The notes below the pieces were generated by a model. That model saw only the letters and a list, made by a program, of their open reading frames with translations. It did no database searches and was not told the DNA's origin. This document shows positions 1-8,403 of a DNA stretch of 64,000 nt, piece after piece (the first letter of the stretch is position 1; each line of letters opens with the position of its first letter). The position numbers were made by a program, and so were the translations under genes. Source of the stretch: Nocardioidaceae bacterium (GTDB lineage: Bacteria > Actinomycetota > Actinomycetes > Propionibacteriales > Nocardioidaceae); the NCBI GenBank assembly GCA_017744365.1, contig JAGIBL010000002.1:186001-250000 (forward strand). The letters run 5' to 3'.

Positions 1-102
1 CTCGCGGACCTCGAAGGAGAGGCCGTCCACGGTGACCGCCTCGCCCTCGTCGGTGGCGTAGACGACGCGCAGGTCCTCGACGACCAGCAGGGGCTCGTTC
101 AC
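1..102 (-). CDS. Oligopeptide ABC transporter ATP-binding protein, N-terminal fragment (runs off the window)
   Basis: Only the first 34 codons lie in the window. They read VNEPLLVVEDLRVVY... followed by VDGLSFEVRE, the usual opening of a DppD/OppD-type ATPase before the Walker A motif, which is not visible here. The start is a GTG that overlaps the TGA of the upstream permease as GTGA, so the two are translationally coupled. By position it is the fourth gene of the importer operon whose binding protein begins at 3611. It should energise that importer, probably together with a second ATPase outside the window. The fragment is too short to say more. Confidence 0.8.
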   Translation of the reverse strand, partial: MNEPLLVVEDLRVVYATDEGEAVTVDGLSFEVRE

Positions 103-923
103 AGCTGCTTCCCCTGCGGGTCGAGGGCGTCACGGAGTCCGTCGCCGATGAAGTTGATGCAGAGCACGGTGAGCAGGATGAACAGGCCCGGGAAGTAGAG
201 CAGGTACACCTGCGGGGTGCCGACCAGCCCCGAGGCCTGGCTGAGCATGTTGCCCCAGCTGGTCCGCGGCGGCTGCACCCCGAAGCCGAGGAAGCTCAGC
301 GTGGACTCGACGATGATCGCGGTGGCGGTGGCCAGCGAGATGTTCACCGCGATCAGGCCGGCCAGGTTGGGCAGCAGGTGCCGGACCAGGATCCGCGGTG
401 TCGAGGCGCCGATCACCTTGGCCGCCTCGACGAACTCCTTCTCGCGCAGGCTGAGCACCTGGGCGCGGACCACCCGGGCGATGTAGGTCCACGACAGCGC
501 GGAGAGGACCAGCACGATCGTCAGCGGGGAGGAGCCGAGACCCTCCAGCGCGAGCGCCAGGATGGCCACCGCCGGCACGATCAGGAACAGGTCGGTGACG
601 CGCATGACGACCTCGCCGACGGCACCGCCGAGGTAGCCGGCGACGGCACCGACCGCGGTGCCGACCAGGGTGGCCACCAGCGAGACGAAGAAGCCGATCG
701 CCAGCGAGATCTGGCCGGCGTAGAGCAGCTCGGAGAGGTAGTCGCGGCCGAGCTCGTCGGTGCCGAGCCAGTGGTGCCAGGACGGCAGCGTCGGGCCGAG
801 GGTCAGGTCCTGCGCGCCGCGCGCGGCCGGGGCGACGAGGTTCGCGCCGAAGCACGCGACCACGAGGACCACCAGCACCACGGTGCCGACGACGGCCGGC
901 CGGTGCCGGCGGAAGCGCCTCAT
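99..923 (-). CDS. Oligopeptide/dipeptide ABC transporter permease (DppC/OppC type)
   Basis: A 274-residue inner-membrane permease. It opens with MRRFRRHRPAV and one hydrophobic helix, then has the short extracytoplasmic segment with the 'LGTDELGRD' sequence typical of OppC/DppC. Several more membrane segments follow. The cytoplasmic EAA loop is clear (EAAKVIGASTPRILVRHLLPN region), and the family ending DGLRDALDP is present. I chose the ATG at 923 because it overlaps the stop of the preceding permease (ATGA) and matches family length. A much longer open frame continues upstream but is an out-of-register shadow of the other permease. It forms a heterodimeric channel with the product of 920-1888. 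Confidence 0.93.
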   Translation of the reverse strand: MRRFRRHRPAVVGTVVLVVLVVACFGANLVAPAARGAQDLTLGPTLPSWHHWLGTDELGRDYLSELLYAGQISLAIGFFVSLVATLVGTAVGAVAGYLGGAVGEVVMRVTDLFLIVPAVAILALALEGLGSSPLTIVLVLSALSWTYIARVVRAQVLSLREKEFVEAAKVIGASTPRILVRHLLPNLAGLIAVNISLATATAIIVESTLSFLGFGVQPPRTSWGNMLSQASGLVGTPQVYLLYFPGLFILLTVLCINFIGDGLRDALDPQGKQL

Positions 924-1888
924 CGCAGCCTCACCCGCGGGTCGAGCAGCGCGTAGCTGAGGTCCGCGATGAGGTTGCAGACCACCACCGCGACGGCGAC
1001 CACGAGCATCCAGGGCAGCAGCACGAACACGTCGCCGGCCAGCAGCGAGTCCAGGAACAGCCGGCCCATGCCCGGGATCGAGTAGATCTGCTCGGTGACC
1101 ACCAGGCCGCCGAAGAGCAGCGCCGCGTCCAGGGCGACCACGGTCAGGAACGGCGCCAGCGAGTTGCGGGCGGCGTGCCGCAGGATCACCTGGCGGCGCG
1201 GCACTCCCTTGGCACGCGCGGTGCGGACGTAGTCGCTGGAGAGCGCGTCCAGCATCGAGGCCCGGCCGAACCGGCTCCACGAGGCCACCAGCGTGATGGT
1301 CAGGGTGAGCACCGGCAGCACCAGGTGCCGCAGGTAGTCCAGGTCGAACCCGGAGCTCCCCGGCGAGTGCAGCCCGACGAAGTAGAGCGGCGGGTCGGAG
1401 AGCCCGAGCTTCTGCCGGGGCAGCACCGCGAGCAGCTGGATCAGCACCAGGCCGAACCAGAACGCGGGCAGCGCGATGCCGACGTACGAGAGAGCGGTGA
1501 GGACGTGGTCGCCTGCCGAGTACTGCCGCACCGCGGAGTAGACGGAGACGAACGCGGCGATCAGCATCGCGAACAGCACGCCCCAGAAGACCAGCTGCAG
1601 CGTGGGCCACAAGGCCGAGCCGATCAGCGACCGGACATCGCCACCGGTCCGGGTGCTCACGCCCCAGTTGCCGGTGACGATGCCCTTGAGCCACAGCAGG
1701 TACTGCTCGGGCACCGACTTGTTCAGTCCGAGACGCTCCGTCTCGCGCTGCAGCACCTCGGGGTCCCGGGACTGGCGCAGCTTGCCGAGCGGGTCGAAGG
1801 TCGCCCGGACGGCCACGAAGAGCACGAAGGACGCGACCAGCACGATCGGCAGCGAGAACAGGATGCGGCGGACGGCGTACGTCAGCAC
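920..1888 (-). CDS. Oligopeptide/dipeptide ABC transporter permease (DppB/OppB type)
   Basis: A 322-residue permease starting MLTYAVRRILFSLPIVL, the standard DppB N-terminus with its first helix directly after a short basic head. It carries the 'PEQYLLWLKGIVTGNWGVS' region typical of OppB, an EAA loop around RTARAKGVPRRQVILRHAARN, and the C-terminal 'YALLDPRVRLR' ending. It is the second gene of the importer operon, 25 bp after the binding-protein gene, and overlaps the next permease by 4 nt. The substrate is not readable from the permease. Neighbouring peptidases suggest peptides or peptide-like amides, which is inference. Confidence 0.93.
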   Translation of the reverse strand: MLTYAVRRILFSLPIVLVASFVLFVAVRATFDPLGKLRQSRDPEVLQRETERLGLNKSVPEQYLLWLKGIVTGNWGVSTRTGGDVRSLIGSALWPTLQLVFWGVLFAMLIAAFVSVYSAVRQYSAGDHVLTALSYVGIALPAFWFGLVLIQLLAVLPRQKLGLSDPPLYFVGLHSPGSSGFDLDYLRHLVLPVLTLTITLVASWSRFGRASMLDALSSDYVRTARAKGVPRRQVILRHAARNSLAPFLTVVALDAALLFGGLVVTEQIYSIPGMGRLFLDSLLAGDVFVLLPWMLVVAVAVVVCNLIADLSYALLDPRVRLR

Positions 1889-1913
1889 AGAGCCATGCTC
1901 CTCGTCGGCCTGC

Positions 1914-3611
1914 TCACTTGGCCAGCCCCCACTCGTTCAGGTTCCAGAACGGGCCCTCGGACGGGTTGATCGCGATCGGGCCGCCCAGCTTGGTGCTCCA
2001 CAGCAGCACGTTCGGCAGCGCGTCCATCGGCACCGCCGGCACGGCGTCGGCGAGCAGCTGGTCGGCCTTCTTGCTGGCCTCGATCCGCTTGGCCGGGTCG
2101 AGCTCGCGGTCCATCTCGGCGAGCACCGGGTCGAGCCCGGCGATGTTCACCCGGCCGAAGTTGATGCCGGAGAAGCCGTTCGCCTCCGAGGGGATCGAGC
2201 TGCTGGCGAAGCTGGCCGAGAGCGTCGGGTCCGGGAAGGTGTCGATGAGCGTGTACAGCCCGGCCTGGAAGTCGCCGTTGGGCGCGGTCTTGCCGAACAG
2301 GTCCGCCGGCGTGGTGTTGTGCACGGTCATGGTGAACCCGGCCTTGGCCAGCTGGGCCTGCAGGATCTGCAGGGTCAGGTCGCGGCGCTTGTTGCCGGCC
2401 AGGGTCTCGACCGCGAAGGCCGCCGGCTTGCCGCCCTTCGCCCAGATGCCCGAGCCGTTCTTGGTCCAGCCGTCGCCGGTCATCAGGCTCTCGACCTTGT
2501 CGAGGTCGAGCTCGTACTCGCCGAACGCGGCGTCGCCGTACGTGTCCAGGATCGGGGTGAAGAACGACTGCGCCGGCTGCTTGACGCCGATCGACCCGAA
2601 CAGCCGGTTGACCACGGCCTTGCGGTCGATCGAGTAGGCCAGTGCCTGGCGGACCGCCTGGGAGTCGAAGGGGAACCTGGCGTTGTTGAGCCAGATCGCC
2701 TCGAGGTTGCCGGTCTGCGCGTCGACCTCGGACTTCGTGTTCGGGATGCCGGCGGCGATCTGGCTCAGCGCGTCGAGCTGCGGAGTCGGGTAGAGCGCGT
2801 CGACCTGGCCGCTCTTCAGCGCCTGGAAGGCGGCCGCGGTGTCGGCGATGAACTGGAAGGTGACCTTGTCCAGCTTGGGCTTGGCGCCCCAGTACTTCGG
2901 GTTGGGCACCAAGGTGACCGACGTGCCGCGCTTCCAGCTCTCGATGAGCCAGGGGCCGCCGCTCCAGGTGTAGCCGTCCTTGAGGAGGGCGCCGCGATTC
3001 TTGCCGGCCAGCAGGTGCGCCGGCAGCACGCCGTAGCCGCTGCTGAACAGCTGCTGCCAGCCGGCGTACGGCTCCTTCAGGGAGAGCACCACGGTCTTCG
3101 GGTCCGGGGTGGCGATCGAGGCGATCTTGTCGTAGCCGGTCTTGTCGAAGATGTCCTTGCCGTCGCGGACCTGCAGCGCGGTGTACTTGAAGTCCTCCGC
3201 GGAGATCGGGGTGCCGTCGGACCAGACCGCGGCCGGGTTGATCTTGTACGTGATCGTCTGGGTGCCGCCGGTCGCCTGGGTGGTCGGCTCGCCGGCGAGC
3301 AGGTCGGAGGCCTTCGGGACCCAGTGGTCGCCGTCCTTGCGCACCACGAACGCGACCGGGACGGTCGCCTCCTTCATCGTGTAGCTGCCCCAGATCGAGC
3401 CGGCGCAGGTGCCGAGCCAGTCCGCGCAGTCCGGCTCGGCCTCCGCGCCGATCACGATGGCGCCGCCCTGGCGGACCGCGACCGGGTCGCCGCCACCGTT
3501 GCCACCGCCGGTCCCGGCGGAGCTGTTGGAGCACGCGGTGACGAGAGCGAGCAGGGCGGCCGAGGCGACCAGGGCCAGGGTCCGCCGGACCCTGCGTGGA
3601 TGACGCGACAT
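1914..3611 (-). CDS. Extracellular solute-binding lipoprotein, family 5 (oligopeptide/dipeptide type)
   Basis: A 565-residue lipoprotein. It has a basic head (MSRHPRRVRR), a hydrophobic stretch and the lipobox LVTAC with Cys27 as the lipidation site, followed by a Ser/Gly-rich linker. The mature part has the family 5 core: 'YKINPAAVWSDGTPISAEDFKYT', 'GPWLIESWKRGTSVTLVPNPKYW' and 'RQALAYSIDRKAVV'. It should capture the substrate outside the membrane and pass it to the downstream permeases. It is the first gene of the importer operon. A 17-bp inverted repeat lies 97 bp upstream (3709-3725) and is shared with two other promoters, so the adjacent TetR protein is a likely regulator. Confidence 0.93.
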   Translation of the reverse strand: MSRHPRRVRRTLALVASAALLALVTACSNSSAGTGGGNGGGDPVAVRQGGAIVIGAEAEPDCADWLGTCAGSIWGSYTMKEATVPVAFVVRKDGDHWVPKASDLLAGEPTTQATGGTQTITYKINPAAVWSDGTPISAEDFKYTALQVRDGKDIFDKTGYDKIASIATPDPKTVVLSLKEPYAGWQQLFSSGYGVLPAHLLAGKNRGALLKDGYTWSGGPWLIESWKRGTSVTLVPNPKYWGAKPKLDKVTFQFIADTAAAFQALKSGQVDALYPTPQLDALSQIAAGIPNTKSEVDAQTGNLEAIWLNNARFPFDSQAVRQALAYSIDRKAVVNRLFGSIGVKQPAQSFFTPILDTYGDAAFGEYELDLDKVESLMTGDGWTKNGSGIWAKGGKPAAFAVETLAGNKRRDLTLQILQAQLAKAGFTMTVHNTTPADLFGKTAPNGDFQAGLYTLIDTFPDPTLSASFASSSIPSEANGFSGINFGRVNIAGLDPVLAEMDRELDPAKRIEASKKADQLLADAVPAVPMDALPNVLLWSTKLGGPIAINPSEGPFWNLNEWGLAK

Positions 3612-3708
3612 GCGAGCACTCCTAGGAGATGAACGGGAGGCGGCCCCGGGACGAATCCGCCTGGACGTAGCGAGCCTAGGACGTCGTCAGCGTCATAGCA
3701 ATACCTAT

Positions 3709-3725
3709 AGTCAATGTCGTTGACT
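3709..3725. promoter_or_regulatory. Operator candidate: AGTCAA-TGTCG-TTGACT inverted repeat (site 1 of 3)
   Basis: A perfect 6-5-6 inverted repeat lies in the 154-bp divergent space between the binding-protein gene (ends its 5' side at 3611) and the TetR gene (starts 3766). On the minus strand the repeat continues as TTGACTAT. The same core recurs at 8387-8403 and 10055-10071. Its position before the TetR gene fits autoregulation plus control of the importer operon. Confidence 0.6.
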
Positions 3726-3765
3726 TCATGGATGCCGTACGCTCTGGCGACAACGAGATCCGGAG

Positions 3766-4500
3766 GTGGAACCCATGGCAGCGGCCAAGAGCGCCCAGAG
3801 CGAGGCCGGCCCGCGCAAGCGACGTCCGCGCGACAGCCTCAGCCGCGCGGTGATCCTCGCCGCCGCCGAGCAGATCGCGCTGCGCGACGGGCTCGAGGGC
3901 CTGACCTTCGGGGCGCTGGGCACCGAGCTGCAGGCGCACTCGACCTCGATCTACCGCCACTTCCGGGACAAGGACGAGCTGGTCCTGGAGCTGATCGACG
4001 CGCTCCGCGCCAAGTCGTACGGCGACCAGCTGGTCTCCACCGGGGACTGGCGCGAGGACCTGCGCTTGATCGCGACGGCGATCCACGAGCACTACCTGCG
4101 CTACCCCGGCTTCGCCCAGCAGATGGCGGCCCGGACCACGCGGCGGCCGACCGAGTTCCACAACGTCGAGTTCGCGCTGGACGCGATGCGCCGGGCCGGG
4201 CTCGAGGACGAGGACGCCACGCTCTGCGTGCGGGTGTTCGGCAATCACGTGCGCGCGGTCTCCGCGATGGAGGCCTCGCTGCGCATGCTCGACGACGAGG
4301 CCCGGACGATGGACGAGCTGGCCTGGACGGTGGAGTACCGGCAGCTGTCCGCGGAAGAGTTCCCGAACATCTCCCGGACCTCCGACAAGCTGCTCACCGT
4401 CGGCGACCCGCGGCTGTTCAGCGAGGGCGTGGAGATGTTCCTGGACTCCATCGAGCTCCGCGCGAAGCGGGCCAAGGCCGCGCGCCGCAAGCGATCCTGA
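3766..4500 (+). CDS. TetR/AcrR family transcriptional regulator
   Basis: A 244-residue regulator. The N-terminal helix-turn-helix is plain: 'SRAVILAAAEQIALRDGLEGLTFGALGTELQAHSTSIYRHFRDKDELVLELIDAL', roughly residues 25-80. This is followed by a helical ligand-binding region with no motif I can tie to a ligand. A strong GGAGGTG ribosome binding site lies 6 nt before the ATG. It is divergent from the binding-protein gene. The inverted repeat at 3709-3725, repeated before the S9 peptidase operon and the amidohydrolase, makes it the best candidate for the local regulator. That link is inference from position and symmetry. Confidence 0.9.
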   Translation: MEPMAAAKSAQSEAGPRKRRPRDSLSRAVILAAAEQIALRDGLEGLTFGALGTELQAHSTSIYRHFRDKDELVLELIDALRAKSYGDQLVSTGDWREDLRLIATAIHEHYLRYPGFAQQMAARTTRRPTEFHNVEFALDAMRRAGLEDEDATLCVRVFGNHVRAVSAMEASLRMLDDEARTMDELAWTVEYRQLSAEEFPNISRTSDKLLTVGDPRLFSEGVEMFLDSIELRAKRAKAARRKRS

Positions 4501-4522
4501 CCCCTCGCTAGCGCGGGGTCAG
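4497..4522. terminator. Possible bidirectional terminator stem between convergent genes
   Basis: An inverted repeat CTGACCCC...GGGGTCAG with inner CGCTAGCG spans the stop codons of the TetR gene (+) and the M20 peptidase gene (-). Only 7 bp separate the two stops. No T-run follows on either side, so it could be a factor-dependent or actinobacterial-type stem. Confidence 0.4.
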
Positions 4523-5617
4523 CGCCTCCACCATCGCGGCCACCAGGAGCGCCCGCTCCCCGATCGCCGGGATGCTCACCCACTCGTGCTCGGCGTGCGC
4601 GCCGTCTCCGGCGGGGCCGAGCCCGTCCACGGTCGGAATCCCGAGCGCCGAGGTGAAGTTGCCGTCCGAGCCTCCGCCGACGGTGGCGGTGCCGGGCTCG
4701 GGCTGACCCAGGCGACGGGCCTGCGCCCGGCACAGCGCCACCAGCTCGACGGAGTCGGCGGCCTCCAGCGGAGGCCGGTTGATGCCGCCCGCGATCTCGA
4801 CCGCGACCCCATCGGCGGCGCCGTGGACCAAGCCGCGCAGAGCCGCGTCGACCCGCTCCATCTCGGCGATGGTCAGCGCGCGCACATCGACGGTGAGGGT
4901 GCCCAGGTCGGGCACCACGTTCAGTGCGGTGCCGGCACTGGCCCGGGTCGGGGTGACCGTCGTGCCACGGACCGGGTCGGCGAACCGCGGCACCTCGACG
5001 GCCCACCGGGCCAGCTCGAGCAGCGCGTTGCGCCCCAGCTCGGGCTCCAGGCCGGCGTGCGCGGCCAGGCCGCGGAAGGTGATGTCGTAGAACGCGCCGC
5101 CCTTGCGGCCGACCTTGAGCGCGCCGCCCAGGCTCGGCTCCATCACCAGCACCGCGTCCGCCTCGGCGGCCACCGACTCGATCAGCCCACGCGAGGTGCG
5201 CGAGCCGGTCTCCTCGTCGCCGGTGACCAGCAGCGCCACCTCGTCGGTGACCCCGACCAGCTCGAGGGCGTCCAGGCCGGCGACGATCCCCGCCTTCATG
5301 TCGAAGACGCCCGGCCCGGTGGCGCGGTCGCCGTCGACGCGGAACGGCCGCCGCCCGACGGTGCCGGCCGGGAACACCGTGTCCGCGTGGCAGAGCAGCA
5401 GCACCCTCGGCCGCGCCGCACCCCAGAGCAGGTGCGGCACGCCGTCCTCGACGACCGTCTCGGGAGCGCGACCGAGCGCCTTGGTCCCCCACTCGGCGAT
5501 GAGCTCGTACGCCGCCAGCAGCCGGGCCGCGTCGCCCGACGGGGTCTCGGTGGTGACCAGCTCGCCGAGCCGGCGAACAGCGCGGTCGCGGTCCCAGGCT
5601 TCCAGAGGCCCGCTCAT
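4508..5617 (-). CDS. M20 family zinc metallopeptidase (glutamate carboxypeptidase-like)
   Basis: A 369-residue cytoplasmic protein, starting MSGPLEAWDRDRAV. The di-zinc M20 motifs are in order: 'LLLCHADTVFPAGT' (zinc His with the following Asp), 'GPGVFDMKAG' (bridging Asp), 'TGDEETGS' (catalytic Glu pair), 'VMEPS', and the lid-domain 'AAHAGLEPELGRNA'. Near the C-terminus is the 'TVGGGSDGNFTSALGIPTVDGLGP' segment with 'GAHAEHEWVS', giving the last zinc His. The family removes C-terminal residues or deacylates amino acids. The ATG overlaps the stop of the upstream hydrolase (ATGA). It is the last gene of a three-gene operon (S9 peptidase, alpha/beta hydrolase, M20), which implies stepwise breakdown of an imported peptide or amide. 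Confidence 0.92.
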   Translation of the reverse strand: MSGPLEAWDRDRAVRRLGELVTTETPSGDAARLLAAYELIAEWGTKALGRAPETVVEDGVPHLLWGAARPRVLLLCHADTVFPAGTVGRRPFRVDGDRATGPGVFDMKAGIVAGLDALELVGVTDEVALLVTGDEETGSRTSRGLIESVAAEADAVLVMEPSLGGALKVGRKGGAFYDITFRGLAAHAGLEPELGRNALLELARWAVEVPRFADPVRGTTVTPTRASAGTALNVVPDLGTLTVDVRALTIAEMERVDAALRGLVHGAADGVAVEIAGGINRPPLEAADSVELVALCRAQARRLGQPEPGTATVGGGSDGNFTSALGIPTVDGLGPAGDGAHAEHEWVSIPAIGERALLVAAMVEALTPR

Positions 5618-6495
5618 CGGGAGGCCTCCCAGAAGTCGCGCAGCGCGGCCAGGGTGGCGACCGGGTTCTCCTCGGCCACGTAGTGGTCGGCCTCGATCGG
5701 CGCGGCGGTGACCTGCTCGGCGTACTCGGTCCAGACCTTGGCCACGTCGAAGGCGGTGCCCACGTAGCCCTCGGTGCCCCAGCCGACCAGCAGCGGTCGC
5801 TCGATGCCACGGCCCGCCTCGCGGTCGGCGAGGTCGTCGGCCAGGTCCACCGAGGCGGCCGCGCGGTAGTCCGCACAGGTCGCCTCGATGACCCCGGGAC
5901 GCACGAACGCGCCGGCGTAGGCGCGGAGCACGTCCTCGTCGAAGGCGAAGCCGGCACGGTGCCGCCCCACCATCCGGCTGCGCACCCAGCCGGCGGTGTC
6001 GGCGTGCAGCAGCGCCTCGGGCAGCCCGCCCGGCCGGCTCAGGAAGAACCAGTGGAAGTAGGCCTCGGCCATCGCCCGGTCGACGTTCTCGTACATGTGC
6101 AGCGTCGGCACGATGTCGAGCACCGCGGCCGTCGCGACCAGCTCGGGGTAGTCCAGGCAGAACCGGTGCACCACCCGGCCGCCGCGGTCGTGGCCGACCA
6201 GGTCGGCCCGGTCGATGCCGAGCGAGTCGAGCAGCGCGGCCACGTCGGCGGCCATCGCCCGCTTGCCGTACGTCGCGTCGTCGACGGGAGCAGGCGCGTC
6301 GGAGGCGCCGTACCCGCGCAGGTCGAGCACCACCACCTGCCGGTCGGCGAGCAAGGAGGGCACCAGGTGCCGCCACATCAGCGAGGACTGCGGGTAGCCG
6401 TGCAGCAGCACCACGGGTGGGCCGTCGCCGCCGGTCGCGTAGGCGATCCCGACGCCGTCGTGGTCGAAGCGGGACAGGGTGAGTCCGTCGATCAT
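5614..6495 (-). CDS. Alpha/beta hydrolase of the haloacetate (fluoroacetate) dehalogenase type
   Basis: A 293-residue alpha/beta hydrolase. The oxyanion motif is HGYPQSS (residue 32 on), then DLRGYG, and the nucleophile motif is GHDRGGR with an aspartate nucleophile (Asp103), not a serine. The other residues known from fluoroacetate dehalogenases also appear at matching spacing: Arg104 and Arg107 for the carboxylate, Asp127 in VLDIVPT as acid, His148-Trp149 and Tyr210 for the halide pocket, and His271 as base. The order agrees with the D110/R111/R114/D134/H155/W156/Y219/H280 set of the characterised enzyme as I recall it. An epoxide hydrolase role is the main alternative. It is coupled by ATGA to the peptidase upstream and overlaps the M20 gene downstream. 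Confidence 0.8.
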   Translation of the reverse strand: MIDGLTLSRFDHDGVGIAYATGGDGPPVVLLHGYPQSSLMWRHLVPSLLADRQVVVLDLRGYGASDAPAPVDDATYGKRAMAADVAALLDSLGIDRADLVGHDRGGRVVHRFCLDYPELVATAAVLDIVPTLHMYENVDRAMAEAYFHWFFLSRPGGLPEALLHADTAGWVRSRMVGRHRAGFAFDEDVLRAYAGAFVRPGVIEATCADYRAAASVDLADDLADREAGRGIERPLLVGWGTEGYVGTAFDVAKVWTEYAEQVTAAPIEADHYVAEENPVATLAALRDFWEASR

Positions 6496-8333
6496 GACCA
6501 GCGCCCACCCGCCAGGGTGAGCTCGGCCAGCTCGAGCTGACGGCGGAACTCGGCCTCGGCACCGGCGATGCCGGTCGGCTCGTGGCCGGCGTCGAACCAC
6601 TCGATGACCACGTCGCCCCCGGCCTGACGCAGCGCCTCGGCGTAGCGGCGGGCCTGCTCGGGCGGGGTGCGGGTGTCGCGGGCGCCCTGGAACAGCCAGA
6701 CCGAGGCGCGCACGTCGTCGACGTAGTTGATCGCGGAGAAGCGCACCAGCGCCGGCTCGACCCGGGCCGGGTCGAACGCGCCGGAGGGGTCCATGGACAG
6801 GAAGCTGCTCCAGGACTTGCGGATCGCCGCATTCATCTCCGGCCAGGCCGCCGCCCAGTCGGCCATCGCGACCACCGCGAAGGCGCCGGCGAAGAGGTCG
6901 GGCAGCCGGCCGACGGAGAGCAGGCTCAGGTGCCCGCCGTACGACGGGCCGGTGATGAACGTCGACGCCGGGTCGGCGAGCCCGCGCCCGCGCAGCCACC
7001 CGACCGCCGCGGCGACATCCTCGATCTCGCGGTCGCCGGCGCCGCCCCAGAAGCCCTCCCGGATCGCCCGGCCGAAGCTGACCGAGCCGCGGTAGTTGAG
7101 GCTGGCCACCGCGAAGCCGCGCTCGAGCCACGCCTGCAGCTCGGGCCGGTACTGGTCGACGGTGACCAGGTTGGGTCCGCCGTGGATGTCGAGCACGGTG
7201 CCGCGGGCCTCGCCGGCCGGTGCTGCCCACCACAGCTGGACGCCAGTGCCGTCGGCGCTGGTGACCGTGGCCGACTCCAGCCGCCGGCCGGCGGGCACCG
7301 GGACCGGCGGGACCACGACGTGCTCGCCGGCCGCGTCGACGCGGAGCACGTGCAGCGGGGTGGTCCAGCCGGAGGCGAGCACGACCACGGCGCCGTCGGC
7401 GGCGAAGAACGACTTCCAGTAGTAGGGGAACTCGGCGGCCACGTCGGGCTCGGCGTACGCGCCCGGGCGGTCGCGGACCACCTCGAGCTCGCGGGTGGAC
7501 TCGTCGAGGACCAGCAGCCGGTGCTTGCCGTGGTCGACGTGCACCAGCAGGATCCGCCCGGAGGCGGGGTGCCAGTCGAGCACCAGGGTCTCGCCGTCGA
7601 GCTCGGGCAGGTCGAAGTCGACGCGCTCGCCGGTGCGCGGGTCCCAGATCGCGGGCCGGGCGAAGCCGGTCCGCTCGGTGGCCAGCAGCAGCCTGTCGTC
7701 GCCGGGCTCGGTCGAGAAGCGGACCGCGCGGACCGGGCCGTCGGGCAGGTCGTTCGCGACCGCGACCACCGCGCGGGTGGCCACGTCGACAACGGTCACC
7801 GCGGCCCGTCGTACGCCGGGGTTGTGCTCGATCGTGTCGACCGAGACCAGGGTGCCGTCGGCGGACACGTGGGCGAACCAGGCCTCCTCGGGCGAGCTGA
7901 ACACCTCGGTCGGCTCACCCTCACCGTCGAGCGGGACCAGCACGACATGGTGGGCCTCGTCGTCGACCAGGGTGCCGACCACGGTGCGGCCGTCGGGGCT
8001 GATCTCGAGCCCGCGCAGCACGTACGGCGACCACCCCGGCGTCAGCGCCCGCCGCTCGCCGCCGTCGACCCGGGTGGCCACCAGGGTGCCGACCTCGGAG
8101 CCACCGTCGTCGTCGAGGGCGACCACCCACTGCCCGTCCGGGGTGAGCAGCGAGCCGAACCCCACCGGGAACGGCAGCACCGGCCCGACCGTGCCTGCCG
8201 CCGGGTCCCAGACCCGGCCCTCGGCGTGCTCCTTGCCGTCCTCGACCAGCAGCACCCGGCCACCGGGTCCGCCCGCCGGCCGCGCGGTCAGCAGCATCCC
8301 GGGCGGGAACCAGGCACTGGTCTGGTCGGTCAT
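6492..8333 (-). CDS. S9 family (prolyl oligopeptidase/acylaminoacyl-peptidase type) serine peptidase
   Basis: A 613-residue enzyme. Residues about 1-375 form a WD/beta-propeller-like region that would gate access to the active site. Residues about 380-613 form the alpha/beta hydrolase domain. The catalytic triad is visible: Ser464 in GPSYGG, Asp553 in GARDTRTP and His584 in DAGHEP. 'DIHGGPN' supplies the oxyanion region. There is no signal peptide, so it should act in the cytoplasm on short imported peptides. It is the first gene of the operon. A GGAG ribosome site precedes the ATG, and the shared inverted repeat at 8387-8403 lies 53 bp upstream. Confidence 0.92.
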   Translation of the reverse strand: MTDQTSAWFPPGMLLTARPAGGPGGRVLLVEDGKEHAEGRVWDPAAGTVGPVLPFPVGFGSLLTPDGQWVVALDDDGGSEVGTLVATRVDGGERRALTPGWSPYVLRGLEISPDGRTVVGTLVDDEAHHVVLVPLDGEGEPTEVFSSPEEAWFAHVSADGTLVSVDTIEHNPGVRRAAVTVVDVATRAVVAVANDLPDGPVRAVRFSTEPGDDRLLLATERTGFARPAIWDPRTGERVDFDLPELDGETLVLDWHPASGRILLVHVDHGKHRLLVLDESTRELEVVRDRPGAYAEPDVAAEFPYYWKSFFAADGAVVVLASGWTTPLHVLRVDAAGEHVVVPPVPVPAGRRLESATVTSADGTGVQLWWAAPAGEARGTVLDIHGGPNLVTVDQYRPELQAWLERGFAVASLNYRGSVSFGRAIREGFWGGAGDREIEDVAAAVGWLRGRGLADPASTFITGPSYGGHLSLLSVGRLPDLFAGAFAVVAMADWAAAWPEMNAAIRKSWSSFLSMDPSGAFDPARVEPALVRFSAINYVDDVRASVWLFQGARDTRTPPEQARRYAEALRQAGGDVVIEWFDAGHEPTGIAGAEAEFRRQLELAELTLAGGRWS

Positions 8334-8386
8334 CAGGCGATCTCCTTCGTCGTCGGCCTCGTCGCAAGAACCTTAGACTGAAAGAT

Positions 8387-8403
8387 AGTCAGTGTCGATG
8401 ATT
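8387..8403. promoter_or_regulatory. Operator candidate, degenerate copy (site 2 of 3)
   Basis: AGTCAG-TGTCG-ATGATT. The left half and the 5-bp centre match site 1 apart from one base, while the right half matches 4 of 6 positions. On the minus strand it reads CTGACTATC, keeping the extended YTGACTAT half-site. It lies upstream of the S9 peptidase operon and overlaps the TAA stop of the amidohydrolase gene. Confidence 0.5.

Noticed and set aside
99-1694. A 531-residue open frame that runs from the DppC-type permease back through the DppB-type gene
   Set aside because: Only the last 274 residues resemble a permease; the rest is an arginine/alanine-rich shadow of the upstream gene. The ATG at 923 overlaps the preceding stop.
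1602-3632. Long plus-strand open frame (676 residues) opposite the binding-protein gene
   Set aside because: No recognisable domain, biased composition, and the minus-strand lipoprotein is clear.
4508-6832. A 774-residue open frame joining the M20 peptidase to upstream sequence
   Set aside because: Residues before MSGPLEAW are out-of-frame translation of the hydrolase gene; the ATGA junction at 5617 is the natural start.
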